Assembly (NCBI GenBank): GCA_028583405.1
Contig: CM053251.1
Location: 9,886,102 to 9,950,101 of the forward strand
Direction: 5' to 3'
DNA: 64,000 nt
Source of the DNA: Pogonophryne albipinna
Taxonomy: Eukaryota > Chordata > Actinopteri > Perciformes > Artedidraconidae
Shown here: positions 1 through 21,560 of the stretch, piece by piece
How positions within the stretch are numbered: position 1 is the first letter of the stretch
How the letters are laid out: every line of letters begins with the position of its first letter
The notes under the pieces: model-generated
What the model was told of the DNA's origin: nothing
The model's database searches: none
Seen by the model: only the letters and a program-made list of their open reading frames with translations
Made by a program: the position numbers and the translations under genes

Positions 1-3000
1 TTTAGTGAGTGACACTGAATGTAAACATAGGCTTTGTTTGTTTATAAGAAAACCCCACAGGGCATCTTCCAGTTACACATTGCTCCTGCTGTTGTGTGTG
101 AAGTTTCTCTTTTAAGAAAAGGTCATGTTTTCACGAAAAAATGTATTGCCATATTGACATTAGCTTCCACTGTTTACAGAGGCTTTGTGACTGAGATAGT
201 TGAATTGTTTTCCTCTGGTTCCCACACTGTGATGATAAACAGTTGGCCCAATGATGAGGTAGAAATCCATCCATCAATGTTGCCCTCAGTGCAAGACACC
301 ATTGCTTTTATTTGGTATTAACTCATTTTCAAAATCTTCTAAATTCGGCACTAAATCTGTTTAAGGTCCTGTTTTTAGCATTTTAACATTAACAGATCAT
401 TAATTTAGATACATTGACATAATTACCCCCAACAAAGAGATCAACGCCAAGAAGATTGGCAGCGTCAACCGGCCTTTTCACTAGATTTTGAGGTGCTACC
501 CCAGTTAAGATTTCACAGGAGGTCTGCTGGATTGCTTCATGGCACAAATAATGAAGGACGAAGATGAGGAGGGCCGCTGAGCTTCCAGCACAGAAGGAGC
601 TAATGTTTTCTCGCAATGGCAGATGGTGAGATGAGCAAAAAAGACTGAAGGAAAAATCTCAGTTCTCAGATACGAGTACTCGGACTCTTTCTTGCTCTTA
701 AAAATAAATGCATGTGGAGAAATGCCAGTCATTTCGAGAAAAGCAGCATGGTTTGTGGGAAATGTGGCTTTATTTTATTAAGCAAGAGCACCAACCAACT
801 AAATATCACTACCATGTGAGATGAGTTCATTCGAAAATGATCCAAACAATGCATCTGCAACAACTTCTTGCAAATAAACTGCCCACTGTTCATAGATACC
901 AGATTTCTCCAGGACAACAATAAACTGAAGTGATGTATTGAGGTTGATATGAAACATACATAGACTTTCATGTTTATTGAGTCATTTCTCTGGAGTCTGG
1001 GCAAAGGGCCTGAACCTCCATTTTGTTCCTGACAAGTCTGCTCTAAAGCTTCTGATTGCCTGCAATGTGCGGCTGGCAGTGTGGATTGACTTCTCTGAGC
1101 ATGCTGATATAATTGCAGGTTGTCAGAGAATAGAGCAAAGCAGCCCAACAAAATGTTCTGTAATGGATGACACATGTCGTCACAAGGTCCTTTCACTAGT
1201 GTGGGAGAGGAGAATGACAAATCACGCTTCAGAAGACTCAGTCTGGGAGATTTCAGTGCATGTGAGTGTGTTTGTTTGTTTGTTACTATGTTCAGACATC
1301 TCCACAGAGGCCAGTCTAAGCAGCAGTGTTGCATAAAGATGAGATCATAATCTGTGTAACTACAATACAAGGATGCACCAATAGTCACTTACTCTTATGA
1401 AACACACTGCTTGTTTCTCTCTTTAATACTACAGTGTGTGTAGATGAAGCTTTGTGTTGTATCTTCAATGTGTGTAGTTCATGAGCATGTCCATGTCAGT
1501 CCAACTGTGCACATAAACACTGCTCTTTTTAGATGGTATTTCACTACCGCTGTGGCTTGTAACCTTTTAAAACAAAGCAATGTCTTCCTGTCAGCCTCCC
1601 TTTGGTTACATGTGTCTACCAGTTGAGGCCAGTTATCCTGTTTTATTGGAATAGTTTGAAAAGGCGTGAAAGGTTTAACATTTTTTCATATTTATCAAGA
1701 AAAGGGAGGGTATTAGAGGAAAGTCAAACAAAGGAAATCATTTAGTGTAGCAAAGATGTTTTTTGCCATACCGTTAATAATCTTTTGATTGTTCAGATAA
1801 GAGACCCCTTGTGAGGGATTCTGGCTGTTAAAGCAAATGAAAAAGGGTAAGTCTTTCACACGCCTCTGTAACTTTTGTTTTGTAAACACTCATAGTCAGT
1901 TTTTGACATTTTTGCCATCTTTGTTAGAAAAGCTTTACGAAAACTATTGTGTGCAACCTCGAGTTGGTTGAAAACATGGATCTGTGGCTTTTACAAGCCA
2001 AAAAACATAAACTTCTACATGAGGGACTACTTGCCTCTCAGGGTTTGCTTCTCTACCCTTGTTGTTATTGTAAACATTAAGCTGACCATCAAAGAGATGA
2101 GCGCAGTCATGGTTGATTGCAACTCTGGTATTCCACGAAATACTGACGTGGGAACTCAAGTTCAGCAAATAAGAGACATGTGTTTGTTTCATACCATTTG
2201 TTTCTCAGTAATGGTGTATATGCACGTTTAGAATGGTACATCCTATTTTCTGTAAACAAGGAGGGATAAACACAATAGCAGGACATTGATATGTAAATGA
2301 CTAACACAGCGGGTCAGAGTGATATTTAGTAGACAGGAAAACTAGAAATTACACCCTATGAAACCCTCTCATTTTATATTCAGGCTAGCTCTGTTTATTC
2401 TAAAAACTGTGGCATTGATATCTTTGTTTTTCAAGTCATTGCCTTGCTAATGATGGCAGGCAACTCTTTTAAATTGCCTTTTACAGGTTGTGTCTACACT
2501 TAATGGTTTGTTTGGAACATTGTGCATCTCCTGCACACGTAATAGTTCAGGAAAATACAATTAGTTCCCACCCCCAGTCAGTAAAGTAATCTTGTTAAAT
2601 GCTCATTTGTGCACATTCTTGACGCCATTTGCCATGAGTAAATCTGACATATTTATCTTCTGCAATGTGTGTTTGGCATAAAGGTTGCTTTCTTAGTTTC
2701 TTTAATATTTCTGTCCTCACTACTGATGGTCATTCTAAGCATTTACTAACAACCTCCTCAGACTTCAGTCAAACAGGTCTATGTATGAACAAAGTAGCTC
2801 AGTTGATTATTGGTTGCCATGAGCGACATAGTAATCACTGTCATTCTTCTTTAGAAAACTAATAATAAGGCGAGGGCAAGCCAGCTGCACAACCTCTGGG
2901 CTTTGTTCAAGCAGCTGGAGCTTTCAATACGCTACAATGACCATTTGGCCTTTTTCTGATGACTGAGATCTCATGAATCTCTCCAGGCTACTTCACAGGG

Positions 3001-3150
3001 TTAATGCTGAATGCTACTTGTTGGTGACCCCCTGATTGTATTTGTTCTTCTAATACCACAATGAGGTAAAATGCTGCATATTAACCTTTCTTAGCTGTTG
3101 AATGAGCCTCCATGGTATCAAGAAAGTCTTGTACCACTCAGGATTAATGG
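1..3150. other. no gene recognised
   Basis: AT-rich, unique-looking sequence with short open frames on both strands (the longest, on the minus strand at 729-1388, has no recognisable domain). No splice-consistent exon series was found. Confidence 0.5.
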
Positions 3151-3159
3151 AAACAACTT

Positions 3160-3420
3160 TGAAGATCCCTAACATTTTTATCTAACAACATAATCTGCAC
3201 AGTATTCTGATTTATGACCAAATATTAGCAATAAGGTATTATTACCATCACCCTTACATACACTTAGTGTTTAATGCTTATTAGCAAATGTTACCATGCT
3301 AACACTCTGAAATAAAATTGTGAAAAAGATCTGCTAAACAAAAACATGCTAGCATTGTCACTGTGAGCATGTTAGCATGCTGATTTGAGCATTTATCTCA
3401 AAATCCCGGGCGTAGCATTT
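3160..3420. repeat. teleost interspersed repeat fragment (GCTAGC/CATGTTAGCATGC type)
   Basis: The sequence TTAGCAAATGTTACCATGCT and the later GAGCATGTTAGCATGCTGAT belong to a very common teleost repeat. Related fragments occur near 14030-14150, 15090-15240 and, inverted, 24050-24150. Class unknown. Confidence 0.6.
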
Positions 3421-3476
3421 GGTGGCATAGCATTGCGGTTTGCAACTGAATATGTCTTTCCTTACATCTGCTAAGA

Positions 3477-4512
<1,036 letters not shown>

Positions 4513-4826
4513 GGGGCAAACTTGCCAACCCTCCCGATTTTCGCGGGAGAGTCCCGATTTCATAGCCCTCTCCCGGTTTCCTCCCGGGGTCATATTTCTC
4601 CCGCTTTTCTCCCGCTTTTCTCCCGATTTCTGACAAAATCAGATTTACACACGACTGTTTCCACTCAGACTTTATTACAGCTACACAATTGTTTGGTTTC
4701 CATGGTAGCGCGTCTCTTTAGTAGCGTGCGCAACTAGATAGTCACAGAAAAACAGAACAAGAATGACAACTCGACCCTCTGCTCACCCCTTTCCTGGTCC
4801 AGCCCACACATATGCTCCATCAAGAG
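4513..4826. repeat. unassigned repeat with CTCCCG-rich start
   Basis: Contains several TTCTCCCG(C/A)TTTT copies (4590-4632) and a TTGCCAACCCTCCCGATTTT motif seen in many teleost DNA-transposon ends. No partner end was found. It abuts the truncated hAT-like element and carries the MITE insertion at 4827. Confidence 0.45.
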
Positions 4827-5246
4827 CAGGGGTCTCAAACTCAAGGCCCGGGGGCCAAATCCGGCCCGCGACTTCATTTTATGTGGCCCCGCAAGAGCTT
4901 GCAAAGAATATAATACGTTTATTATACGGTTACATGCCACTTTACAGAAGCAGGTTGCCCATAAACTACATGTCCCACAATGCATCTCGTTTTGTGACAT
5001 GCGCACTGAAGAGACTTGCAATTATTTGCCCTGGACTTCTGCTTTCAGACGTAGTTAATTACTAAGTTATTATCCTATCCGATAATAATCCAATTCAGAG
5101 GCAATAATGTAAAGTAATACATTATTTTATATATATATCATATATTTATATATGTATTTTTATATAGTCTTAAAGTTACAACCGGCCCTTTGAGTGCAAC
5201 TTTTATGCGAATGTGGCCCGCGATAAAATTGAGTTTGACACCCCTG
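4827..5246. mobile_element. hAT-type MITE with 8-bp target duplication (copy A)
   Basis: Inverted ends CAGGGGTCTCAAACTCA and TGAGTTTGACACCCCTG-type, plus exact duplication ATCAAGAG at 4819-4826 and 5247-5254. 420 bp, no coding capacity. Copy B lies at 17759-18253. Confidence 0.93.
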
Positions 5247-5254
5247 ATCAAGAG

Positions 5255-5815
5255 GATGGTGCTACAGGCCGCAAGGCATTGCACTCAGAACTACAATGAG
5301 CATGTTAATGTTAATCTAACAGCTCCGGCGATCCACTAGCACCCCCACCCCCACCCCCATAGAGGCCAAACATTATGTGGTACACCACAAAAATGGTACA
5401 ATTATTTGTGTATTTATTTTTATTTATTTTTGCTAAACAGTGAATTTATTGTTTTGAAAAGCTCAACATTATCTGTATTTATTTTGGTGACATTCATATC
5501 ATTTTATGGTTTATCTGTACTGTTTGAGAAGCAGTACGAGTAAGTAGCGCCAAGGTGGAACCTTTGGCAGGTGAGCGGTGACGCCTGGGTTATCTTAAGG
5601 GGGACACTTCCGCCCCCTCCTCAGAAGCAATCCAGACGATCAATCGGATCCTGTGTCTAATTCTTGCTGCTGCACTTTTCTGTTTTCTACAGGTCAGTAC
5701 ATGATAAAAATGATCGATGTTAACTTGTGTAAATGAGATATAATGTTAGAGATGTTTAAGAGAGTGTGTCAGAAAGTTTTGAGCATGTTTGACATAGTAA
5801 CGGTATTTTAAAAAT
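5255..5815. other. no gene recognised; probable old repeat
   Basis: Contains a run of CACCCC units (5341-5360) and a splice-like TTTTCTACAG|GTCAGT motif at 5685-5698. No homologous copy elsewhere in the window. Confidence 0.35.
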
Positions 5816-6470
5816 CAGTGGCGGCCGGCCCATAGGGGCGCTAGGGGCGCCGCCCCACCTCTTCCCACATACAAAAAAATATATTAAAAAAAATATTACA
5901 TTTTAATGAACAAGGTAAATATCATACAATTGGTATCAGTAAAATGTATAATCTACAATAAAATCTCGTTTAAAATTGTGTTACGATGTCTAAAGTTACT
6001 GATAAGTCACATGTTTCCTGCCTGGCCTTGCCCATGGCATTAGTTTATCATTGCAAAAGTCTCAATAGTAAACTGTGCCGCCGAAACATAATTTCAGCCA
6101 ATCAGCGCCGTCAAATATTTTGGTCACGTGGGCGCTCACGTTGGCGCCCACGTTGCTTACGTGCGTTGACGTGAGTTGTTTTTTAGACTCGTGAGAGACC
6201 AAGGTGACGCAGTATTATGGAGCTAATTTCCTGCCATAACTCCACAAACAAACTAAACAGGTTTTACAAATGCCTCATGATTCACTAACAAACACAATGT
6301 GGTTTGCAAATACAAAACACCATCTACAAACTAATGCATTTAGTTTTGCAAAGAAAAAACGTATCTATCAAACAAACACATAACATCTTTCTAATAAATC
6401 ATGTTTTAGAGACAAATTCAGCATAGGTTTTTAAGTACAAAACTTGTTTTTACAACTACAAAACTTTTTC
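5816..6470 (+). mobile_element. probable hAT-family 5' region
   Basis: Begins CAGTGGCGGCCGGCCCATAG followed by GGCGCTAGGGGCGCC, as in the ends of teleost hAT elements. A GC-rich cluster of ACGT motifs and a short hairpin (GTGGGCGC/GCGCCCAC, about 6126-6149) follow. No transposase frame and no right end were identified; the right limit is arbitrary. Confidence 0.5.
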
Positions 6471-6474
6471 TTCT

Positions 6475-6532
6475 CACGGCGGAATATTACTGCCAAAAGT
6501 CACGTGACTTTTGGCAGTAATATTCCGCCGTG
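6475..6532. repeat. perfect 58-bp palindrome centred on CACGTG
   Basis: Two 29-nt arms with no mismatch and no spacer; the axis falls between 6503 and 6504. Each arm carries GGCGGAATATTACTGCC. Such a structure can extrude as a cruciform or template a hairpin RNA. Confidence 0.98.
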
Positions 6533-6549
6533 GCTGGCACATGCTCCAC

Positions 6550-6565
6550 GGCAGCAGGGGGCGCT
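6550..6565 (+). promoter_or_regulatory. CTCF-like motif
   Basis: GGCAGCAGGGGGCGCT matches the CTCF core (CCAGCAGGGGGCGCT) except at the outer edge. It lies 17 bp to the right of the palindrome. Confidence 0.5.
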
Positions 6566-9345
6566 ACTGAGTCCATTGGGGCCGCCGGGAGGTTGAGCAG
6601 AGCATGGAACAGCCCTTGCCAGCCTGATGACAGCTGTGTTTCTAGCGATCCAGCGATCTGGGTCAGTGTTTGAACAAGGTGAATTTAGCGATCACAACGA
6701 AAACAGCCAAGACACATATTGAGCCCAGAAAATGAATGTTATTAGGGCTGTAAATATAATAAGCCTTTGTCTAAAATGGACAACATTGTAACTAAGGAGA
6801 TTTAAACCATACAGCGATTCTGCACTCTTCATTTTCTATATTCAATGAGTGATACAAATATTTTTTACCACAAGTTCTTAATAAAACTGACACTGTTGGA
6901 CTCGGTAGGCTACTAGTTGACTGCTACCAGAAATAAAATGAAGTAGTATACTGTGTACTTTGTAAGTAATCCTCTGTCTAGTTAGAACTAGTTATTATTC
7001 ATTAGTGTCTTTTGAGTCTTTAATTGGTGCACTCACTGTTCACAGACCACCTAATTATGACTTCATTACTAATTGTCTGAGCTTTTGTCTCGTTACATTT
7101 ATCCTTGATGTTAAAATGTGTTTCTATTGATTTAATCATAGAATCTGGGAATTTAAAGACCTATTGGATTCTTTTAACATGAGACCCTTAATCAGTGTTC
7201 ATAATAGAGACCATCTTGTGAACACCAGCCGCGATGCCCAATCAGGGCAGGGGTTCAAAGTGGGGAGATCAACGCCCCTTTCCCCATTTCATATCATCTT
7301 TCTTTTGTCACCCTTGCTCGGGCCACAACCATGTTCAAATTCAGCTTTCAATATCATTTCAACTACACATCTGGAAAGTTTTGTGATGACTTAAGGTAAT
7401 GGGCTTAATAATATACATACATTTTTGTTGCACAATGGACCCTTGCGCCCCTTGCTTGGACCATGCCCATCTTCAAATTCAATCTGATCTTAAATTCACA
7501 TCTGTAAAGTTTTATAATGGCGCCTGATTTGCACAGTTTGTCGGGAAACAATCTGCCCAAGGCTGGACATATAAATCAATCATTTGATTGGATCAAAACC
7601 AGCTGTAAAGTCACATTGAGTATTTTCTATGTCATTCCTTGAAAATGCACTCTAATTAAGACAGCATGCCAAAGTCAAATTAAATAACCTCTGGAATAAG
7701 TAAAAAACTAATGGGAAATTGAATCAGAGAGACAAAAATACACTTAATGTCAATATCATGATATATGTGAGAATAATCTGACACAGTGACCATTTTATCA
7801 AATGAAACTATGATGAAGTCACTAATGGTTCATTGATTAACAGTCGTTTTCTCAGTGACACAGTACATTGAGAATGTGATTGAATATCATATAAACTAGG
7901 TTTTGCATTCACATCTGCATGTCTGCCTCAGATAGAAATCCATGCAAACATCTTTGTGAATAAAAGCATTAAGCAGTTTTAAATAGCTCTCATTCATTTG
8001 GTCACATACAGATGGATGTGGCTCAAACAGCATCACAGATATCAAGGAACAAAACATCCCTGTTGTCATGGAGACCGTAAAGAGTCTTATGGAGTATTTG
8101 TTGGTTTTGTGCAGAATTGAGATGCTAGTGTTTTCCTTTTCGAAAAGGTCTGACAGGAAAAGCGGAATGTATAAATACTCTGTAAGCACAAGCAGAAATC
8201 AAAGCAGGTAGTTTGTGTTGCACTGACGGCTTCAGAGGACTCAAACATCAAGTTTTAAGAAGATACATTTCCTCAACACATTGGAAACGGCAACATTCCA
8301 CCTCCTTCTAAAGTGCAGGGAAAGATACAAAACGTTTGAACTTGACAAATGATTTGAAAATGTAATCTAATCACTGATTTTAGATCTCTACTGCCTGCAG
8401 TTTTTAGAGGTGAAATAGAAGTCGTATTTCCTCACATGCAGGAGGAAAGGACTCCAGCTTGAGAGATATTGTATATGATAGTATCAAAGGACTAATAAGG
8501 TGAAAGGAACAATTCATTAGTATGTGGTTGCACAGAATCTAACAGCCTATTTCTGTTATTTGTTTTCTGTGGAGATCACAGAAGGGAATAATGAGGTCGA
8601 GCCCTGCGTACTGTGGCAAATAGACGAGAAAAAAAGGATCAAAAGATCCCCTCAGTGGTGTTTGACTGCATAGATATTTAGAGATCTTCCATCATCCCTT
8701 TGCCAAAAACAGAAGGGTTACCAAGTGGATTTACTTCAAAAAGTGCTCTCCACATTTGTGGTAATAAATGATGAGGCTACTGACGCACACATGATGAAAT
8801 CTAAAAATGGTCTGACTTTGTTGAGACTGCTTCTCCCCAGAATGCCTAAAAAACAAGCGTGGAGAAAGGGCTGCAAGATAACTATACTCTACAAATAGTT
8901 TGACGGACAGTCGATCACAGTACACCTAAACCTAAAAGGGTTAATATTTAGGAGGATTGTGACAAACCTAACCTATGTTGAGAGGATCCTAAAGGCTTAC
9001 TTGTTAATAATCCTACCTTATTGTGTTAAAAGGGGGACTCAAGCAAGTCAAAAGTGTACTTCCATAAAGTTGGGGACTCAGAAGAAACCGATCAAAACAA
9101 TAACGTATAGAGCAAAGGATAAGCAGCAAAGGCAGAGATATATTGACTATCTCTCCTCATATCGGTCAAGCTCCAAAGACCTTAATCCTACATTTTCACA
9201 TTGTGCAACTCAATCGTTTTTCTTCGTTCACTTTAAGCGACGCTGCATAGCTTGCTATACCAGTTTTTTAAATAAAGATTGAAGACAGAAGTTTCGTTTT
9301 TGGACTAAAAGTTCATGATACAAATCATGTCCCTCAGCAACGAAT
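6566..9345. other. no gene recognised
   Basis: AT-rich sequence. Two imperfect copies of an 82-86-bp unit (7309-7389 and 7438-7523, sharing TTCAAATTCA and CACATCTG(G/T)AAAGTTTT) are the only internal structure seen. Short frames such as 8959-9282 have no recognisable domain. Confidence 0.45.
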
Positions 9346-9349
9346 CCCA

Positions 9350-9895
9350 TTCCATTTCATTTCATTTCTCACTTTATTTACCCAGGTGAATCCCTTGAGA
9401 TCATTGATCTCTTTTTCAAGGGAGACCTGCTCAAGTAGGTTCCACATGAAACATAAAAACATAAAACAACAGAACAACAAAAAGGACATCATACAGCATC
9501 ATTACAGGGATTACAATTTACAATAACTATCCACATGAACAGGTACCAACAGCTTCCAACCGAGCTTTAAAAACATTTAGTGGCACCAGATTGCTCAGTT
9601 TCCATTTCAATTGCAGACTATTCCAAGACAGAGGAGCTGCGCATCTAAAAGCTATCTTCCCTAAGACAGTCCTAGCAGTTGGCACATTTAATAAAACCAC
9701 AGCATGCGATCTCAGGCAGTAGCCACTTACAATTCGCCATAAGATCAGGGAGCAGATATAAGATGGAAGTTTCCCTAACATGGCGTTGTATATAAACATG
9801 TACCAGTGACAGAGCCTCCGTACAGTTAGTGAAGGCAAACCAGCCCTTGCATACAGGGTACAGTGATTGACCCTCCCAGCACCATTACAGTCCAA
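9350..9895 (-). mobile_element. 3' end of a CR1/L2/Rex1-type non-LTR retrotransposon
   Basis: The minus-strand frame 9895-9527 has HWYMFIYNAMLGKLPSYI and VPTARTVLGKIAF, the C-terminal part seen after the reverse transcriptase in these LINEs. It is followed by a 3' UTR with CAGGTCTCCCTTGAAAAAGA and the tail AAATAAAGTGAGAAATGAAA. Truncated at the 5' side. Confidence 0.85.
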
Positions 9896-17758
<7,863 letters not shown>

Positions 17759-18253
17759 CAGGGGTGTCAAACTCAAGGCCAGGGGGCCAAATCCGGCCCG
17801 CGACTTCATTTCATGTGGCCCCACAAGAGCTTGCAAAGAATATATTATGTTTATTATACGTACATGCCGCTTTACAGAAGCACATTGCCCATAAACTACA
17901 TGTCCCACAATGCATCTCAAATTTGACTTTTTTCTAGGAATTTGACTTTTTTTTCCAAAATTGCACTTTTTTTTTCAGAATTTGGCTTTTCTTTTTAAAT
18001 CATTTTGTAACATGCGCACTGAAGAGACTTGCAATTGTTTGCCCTAGACTTCTGCTTTCAGACGTAGTTAATTATGAAGTTATTACCCTATCTGATAATA
18101 ATCCAATGCAGAGGCAATAATGTAATATAATACATTATTTTATATATATTAAATATTTATATAGTTATTCTTATGTAGTCTTATAAAACTGGCCCTTTGA
18201 GTGCAACCATGATGCTAATGTGGCCCGAGTTGAAATTGAGTTTGACACCCCTG
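17759..18253. mobile_element. hAT-type MITE with 8-bp target duplication (copy B)
   Basis: Same ends as copy A, flanked by ATTTAGAC at 17751-17758 and 18254-18261. It is 495 bp because of about 80 bp of extra sequence at 17918-18003 made of four T-rich units (AATTTGACTTTTTT-like). Confidence 0.93.
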
Positions 18254-18261
18254 ATTTAGAC

Positions 18262-21200
18262 GAATAAATGAAGGGACAACTCACGGGCTGACATGCTTCA
18301 TTAATGCCTAAATGTTCTCCCATTTTATCAATTTCCCCAAAAACGAAATTAGGTGTGAAAAGTAGAATAAAAAAAAAATACAGTTATAACTTTTGCCACC
18401 TGAGGCCGCCAAGTGTAAAGTCATTTAGAAGTATTAAGATGCCATTAAAGCATTGCCATTAAATGATGAAAAGAAAGTGCAGAGGAAACGTTTATGTAAT
18501 TTAAAAAGAAACTTTAGAAGCTGCAACAGGTCTGCCAAAGCAATTCAAATGTTCAAATTGAGAAAAGTAGAACTCGCCAGCCATTTTGTTCTCTCAGAAT
18601 GAGGTAATTGCGGTTTCCCTGCTGCCTGCAGTGACATCACTTCGATCAAAGTCCCACACAAAGTGACAAATGCTCTCTACACTGCGTCCCAACACACATG
18701 TCCCGTACATGTATGTGCACTTCACTCACTGCATGTTGTAGGAACATTCTGGATTTCTTTCCCTCCACTGAAGCTTTAGACGCCATATCTTCTTGTGTTA
18801 CTCTAAAAATAACATCTTTGATCTTTTGAGATGTTGTGGGCGAAGGTTGCTCTAACAGAGTTGCCATGGAAACAGTGGCCATCAAGCTACCATTTCACTA
18901 TCTACCTCCAGATAGAAGAAAGGCTGTAATGAACAACTATACCCCCCCTCCTCATCCTCCTCCTCCTCCTCCTCATCCTGTGCTTTTTTCCATCTATATG
19001 TGGTTTACTATGGTGGGGATTTGTGGGTGGATCAATGAATGATTGGAAAACAAGGAATACATATGCCTCAGCTGCATACATACATACGTCATTGATACAA
19101 ATACTGAATATATATACATGTTCAAACATTATCTATCTGTATCTCATCAAAAATGTGCTTCAGTTAATGATATCTATATCTCCTGCTCTCTGTTACTCTT
19201 CCACATTCATCATAATAAGACGGCTGTGAGGCTGCAGGGTCGTAACTACAGAAACAAAAACTCCAGACACGATGGGTCATACAGAGCCAGGGGGAGAAAA
19301 ACACTTTGAAACATCCGGCAAAGGAAACACACATTTAGATGTAGTTGAAGCCGGTCACAATGCTCTGAAAACACTGCAGTTCTGATCGTTCAGTCGGCGA
19401 CCACTGCAGGAGAAATGCAGAGAGATGAGGTCACCATCACTGACTCATATCTCCCATCAGAGGTGGAAAGTAACTGAATGCATTTACTCAAGTATTGCAC
19501 TATAATGTTCAATCGCTGCTCCTTTACTCTACATTTCCTGAGAAAAATATTGTACTTGTTGCTCCACTGTGTTTATCAGATGGCTGTTGGTTAAGACTTT
19601 ACAATGAAAATCATGATAAGCCTATTAAATATAAAGTGTAGGTCAAGATTGGTGGAAAATAAGCAATGGCTAGTTAAAGCTTCTTGTCATGTTTCAGATG
19701 TATGTGACAAGTTGTTTTAACAAAGAGACATTTCCCCACTAAACGTATAGGTTTAGGTTATACAAGTGAACAAAAAGAAACCCCAAATGTATTGTTTTTA
19801 ATAAAGATTTTGGGTCAGATTTGGGAGCCACTGAATTAAATGACCCAACTGTGTGCAAAGGAAAGCCAGACCCTCCTTTACAACAGTTAGATGTTGCTTA
19901 CACACTCATGCGTCATTATTTTATAGAGTATAACTCTTTGCTAATATAACTTCTGTACTCTTACATAATATAAATAACATTTTATTTTAGAACTTTTAAA
20001 TGCAGTTGAGAGTACCACACGCAGCTGTAATCCCCATTCTTACAATATTGAAAAAGAAATAATAATATAAAAGGGGCCTACAGACAACTATTACCTTATC
20101 TGCTCCCAACTTGGATTAATGTTTCACATTCATAGTGTTGTTTTCGGCCACAGCAGGCAGCTGTTTCAGCAAAAAGCTCTAGAAAATGTGCTCTACAGCA
20201 CCAAAACAGACACAGTGTGAGACTAGCTGGTGAACAAATGGGAGCATTTAGCAGCTAAAGACCTAGATATTTGGTGGTGGTAAAAATCACAGTTTAAAAA
20301 GACTGAATATTGTATTTGCATTCATCAGGTGGCGACAAACACAAGTCTCAATGATAGTGTTCAGGAGTAACCACTGCACGTGTAAATACACTATTGTTTA
20401 CCTTATTGACTCAAAGATCAATCTTTGTTTCCCCAAAGTATAGCCTGAATAATCAGGTAAAGCAGGTTTAGTAACGGCTGTAAATACTTCTTCCAATACT
20501 GGCCATTAGAATGAGACGTGAGCCTTACGTATGTTGAATGAAAGTATTTCAAAGAAGGAGAAAGGTTAAGCTTGTTTGAATGTGTGTACTTGTGGGCGGT
20601 TTATCGAACAAGCATGAGGCAAAAAGAAAACAGGAATAAGAAGAAAATTAAGAGCGAAAACAGTAAAAAATGAAAGAAAGTTGGAGCCCAGTGGAGGAAA
20701 CAAGATGTGCTGCTGTGTGGGGAGAGTGTGTGACAGGCCGGCAGCTTGTGGTGATGGAGGGTCCCGCTGCAGCAGGAGCTGAAACACTCAGGGTGAAACT
20801 ATGTTTGACAGGAGCAAACTGTCTAAGAGGGATCAACTCGACCTGCCATTACCACTACGGGGGGGGCAACGCTGAGGAGACAAATTGTCGACACACACAG
20901 TGAGCGGACAGATGAAGATACACTCACAAACACACACCAGGATGCATGTGTCAGGCAACACACACACTTTCATGCATACACTGCAGGGACACAGTGGCAA
21001 GTTTATATCAGTGCTGCTGTGCCCTCTGCACACAGAGAGGCTGCCAACTCAATCTGACCCATCTTTATTCAGTTATGATAATGCAGTGTCACGCAGGTAC
21101 AGATTATGTTAAGGTGTCTGAGGGGAAAGCTTAAATAGGATGAGAGCTCTCAAACTGGGAGGGTTACTGTGGAGAATGTCCTGCCTGAGACTTCATCTGC

Positions 21201-21390
21201 TGCGCTTTCAAGATGCTGAAAGGGACAAAACCATCTTATATGCACTGCTATTGATCTAGAATCCTAGATCGTGTTGGTGTGATTTGCCGAGTGTTAGAGA
21301 TTTGTTGTGTGGCAGAAGGCTACCTGTAGCTATGAGCAGGCTGGATTAGTAACCTTGCAGAGTGTTCAACTGCAACAGAAATGTAAGAGC
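18262..21390. other. no gene recognised
   Basis: Contains a CAGAGGTGGAAAGTAACTGA start (19459) typical of a common teleost hAT-like repeat, CCT runs at 18945-18975, and a purine-rich region near 20620-20760. No exon series identified. Confidence 0.45.
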
Positions 21391-21560
21391 TTAAAGGGGC
21401 CCTATTAAGCCCTTTTTCAGGTTTAGGTCCACAGCATGTGGTAGAGAAACTCAATCTGAAGAGAATTTGGGGATTTTAGCCTTTTCAGACCATTAACATG
21501 CACTAAAACCTATATACCAATTACAGGAAAGGAAAAAAAGGAATAAGAGGGCCCCTTTAA
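21391..21560. mobile_element. TTAA-flanked MITE (piggyBac-like)
   Basis: Imperfect inverted ends TTAAAGGGGCCCTATTA and its inverse around GAGGGCCCCTTTAA, each closed by TTAA, the piggyBac target. 170 bp, noncoding. Confidence 0.8.

Noticed and set aside
729..1388. 219-codon minus-strand open frame
   Set aside because: No recognisable domain, no splice-consistent partners and a composition like neighbouring noncoding DNA.
7215..7265. tRNA-like B box (GGGGTTCAAAG)
   Set aside because: No A box at the right spacing and no cloverleaf could be drawn.
20566..21112. Group of short open frames on both strands
   Set aside because: No domain, no conserved splice sites; the region is purine-rich and CA-rich noncoding DNA.
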